Source: an uncultured Desulfomonile sp. (GTDB taxonomy: Bacteria; Desulfobacterota; Desulfomonilia; Desulfomonilales; Desulfomonilaceae). From it: a stretch of DNA of 9,340 nt. The notes below the pieces were generated by a model that saw nothing but the letters and a program-made list of their open reading frames with translations, searched no databases and had not been told where the DNA came from. Positions 8,067-9,340 of this stretch are shown here, piece by piece. Position 1 is the stretch's first letter. The number at the start of each line of letters is the position of its first letter. The stretch lies in the NCBI GenBank assembly GCA_937915285.1, contig CALDNG010000302.1:1-9340 (forward strand), given 5' to 3'. A program made the position numbers and the translations under genes.

Positions 8067-9340
8067 TCAGGCGTCAGGTCTGTCAACTTCGAAAAGTCTC
8101 TTGGTTTCTTCTACCCCTTTTAGGCAAACCTCAAAATCCCTGACCACGCGAAAGCTTCCACTGACAAGGTTGTAGGTGCTTTCCGAAATTACCACCATGC
8201 CCGCATTGGCTGTTGACTGGATTCGATCGGTAAGATTGACGTCAGATCCCACTATTCCATATTTGGCCCTGGTTTCTGTGCCGATGTTGCCGATGACAAC
8301 TTCCCCGGTGTTCACACCTATCCCCATGGAGACATTTGGCAGTCCGAGCTTCAGGTTCTCCCTTACGAAGACACCCATTTCCCGCTGCATGTCCAGGGCG
8401 CAATTAACCGCGTCATGGGCCCTTGAACGTATATCGGATTCGACCCCATTGAAGAAGACAAGGATTGAATCACCGTAGAAATCGACTATTATGCCGCGGT
8501 AACTCTCGATAACAGCGATCATGAGAGAGAAATAGCGGTTGAGCATTTTAATGACGACATCTGGCTCGAGTTTCTCGCTCATCACGGTGAAATCCCTGAG
8601 GTCCGACATCATGATGGTGACTACGCCTTTTTCGCCACCAAGCCTGAGCGCCTCGGGTCTGCTCATCAATTCCTGGGCTATCTTCTTGTCAACGTAGCGG
8701 CCGAAGGTCTGTTCGATGAGGTCTCTTTCCCTGAGTCCATCGATCATGCTGTTGAAGCTGCGGGCCAACTCACCGATTTCATCTGACCTTTTTGCAGGGA
8801 GCTTCTTTGAATAATCCCCGTTCTGGACCCTTGCTGCTGCAGTGGATATCTCGCTGATTGATTCAGCAACGGACCTGGTCGTATGGCGGATCAGAAAAAG
8901 TATCATTCCAAGCGCCATCAATCCAGCCAGGACGTAGTAGGTCCTGAATCTTATGATCGGTTCAAGGATTACACTTCCCCGTGACAAAAACACCACATAC
9001 CAGTTTATTGACGGGACCTTGTAGAAACCGGCCACAATATCGGGCGGATTCAGGAACGAGCGCTCGCTAAACACTTTACCGAACGGCTTCCTGCGGATTT
9101 CCTTGAGCAACTCTTTCTCGATTGGATTTCCAGTCTCACCCAGTTTCTTTCGCAAGAAGTCATCCCGATCGGTAGACGCCAGAAACTGGCCGGTGCTTGT
9201 GACGAGCCAGGCTGTTCCACCTCCTGGTAGACCCATTTGTTTGATGGGCTCCAGAAAAGAATCAAAACTAACCCTGACTATGAGACGTTTGGAAGTTTTT
9301 TCAGACTCAGTATTCAACATCCGCATTATCTGCAGCGAAC
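8067..9340 (-). CDS. Membrane class III nucleotide cyclase with dCache-like sensor and HAMP domain (N-terminus cut off)
   Basis: A signal-transducing enzyme that would convert ATP or GTP to the 3',5'-cyclic nucleotide when its sensor detects a ligand. The frame is open to the window edge, so the true start is missing. Residue numbers here count from the Met at 9326. Residues 1-125 look like the end of a periplasmic dCache-type sensor (GGTAWLVTSTGQFLAST, GFYKVPSINWYVVFLS). One membrane helix lies at about 128-147, a HAMP domain at about 148-202, and the linker EQTFGRYVDKKIA leads into the catalytic domain (about 233-410). The two metal-binding aspartates are Asp242 (SDLRDFT) and Asp286 (GDS). 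Transition-state residues Asn364 and Arg368 (VNLTDR) are intact. The purine-selecting positions are unusual: Asp282 replaces the Lys and Gly357 the Asp/Thr of adenylate cyclases. The substrate is therefore uncertain. The gene converges on the Memo gene with a 68-nt gap. Confidence 0.95.
   Translation of the reverse strand, partial: SLQIMRMLNTESEKTSKRLIVRVSFDSFLEPIKQMGLPGGGTAWLVTSTGQFLASTDRDDFLRKKLGETGNPIEKELLKEIRRKPFGKVFSERSFLNPPDIVAGFYKVPSINWYVVFLSRGSVILEPIIRFRTYYVLAGLMALGMILFLIRHTTRSVAESISEISTAAARVQNGDYSKKLPAKRSDEIGELARSFNSMIDGLRERDLIEQTFGRYVDKKIAQELMSRPEALRLGGEKGVVTIMMSDLRDFTVMSEKLEPDVVIKMLNRYFSLMIAVIESYRGIIVDFYGDSILVFFNGVESDIRSRAHDAVNCALDMQREMGVFVRENLKLGLPNVSMGIGVNTGEVVIGNIGTETRAKYGIVGSDVNLTDRIQSTANAGMVVISESTYNLVSGSFRVVRDFEVCLKGVEETKRLFEVDRPDA

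Overview
The window looks like ordinary chromosome from a Gram-negative bacterium of mid-range GC. The Gram-negative call rests on an outer-membrane inverse autotransporter. A dCache-HAMP cyclase, an AF1514-type small protein and a stand-alone Memo protein would suit an anaerobic lineage such as the Desulfobacterota, but that placement is a guess. No mobile element, CRISPR array, tRNA or rRNA was seen.

Layout. Positions 71-1626 (minus) hold an inverse autotransporter (intimin/invasin-type barrel) split by a -1 frameshift near 676. The upstream frame gives signal peptide and most of the barrel. The other frame gives the last barrel strand and a short six-cysteine passenger. It is divergent from a 99-residue AF1514/DUF5619-like protein (1803-2102, plus). 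This converges on a MATE efflux transporter (2145-3557, minus). A 242-base divergent spacer with a perfect 18-bp palindrome separates the MATE gene from carB (3800-7024, plus), the large subunit of carbamoyl-phosphate synthase. A Memo-family gene follows (7162-7998, plus), with a good promoter-like sequence overlapping the carB stop. It converges on a class III nucleotide cyclase (8067-9340, minus) whose N-terminus runs off the window.

The genes do not form one pathway. Every boundary except carB-Memo is divergent or convergent, and even that pair seems to have a separate promoter, so most genes are probably transcribed alone. carB makes carbamoyl phosphate for arginine and pyrimidine synthesis, but no carA is present here. 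The other genes are one efflux pump, one surface protein, one membrane signalling enzyme and two conserved proteins of unclear role.

I do not see a convincing undescribed multi-gene system. The points most worth a second look are the broken autotransporter and its cysteine-rich passenger, the 18-bp palindrome between the MATE gene and carB, and the non-adenylate-like base-recognition residues of the cyclase.
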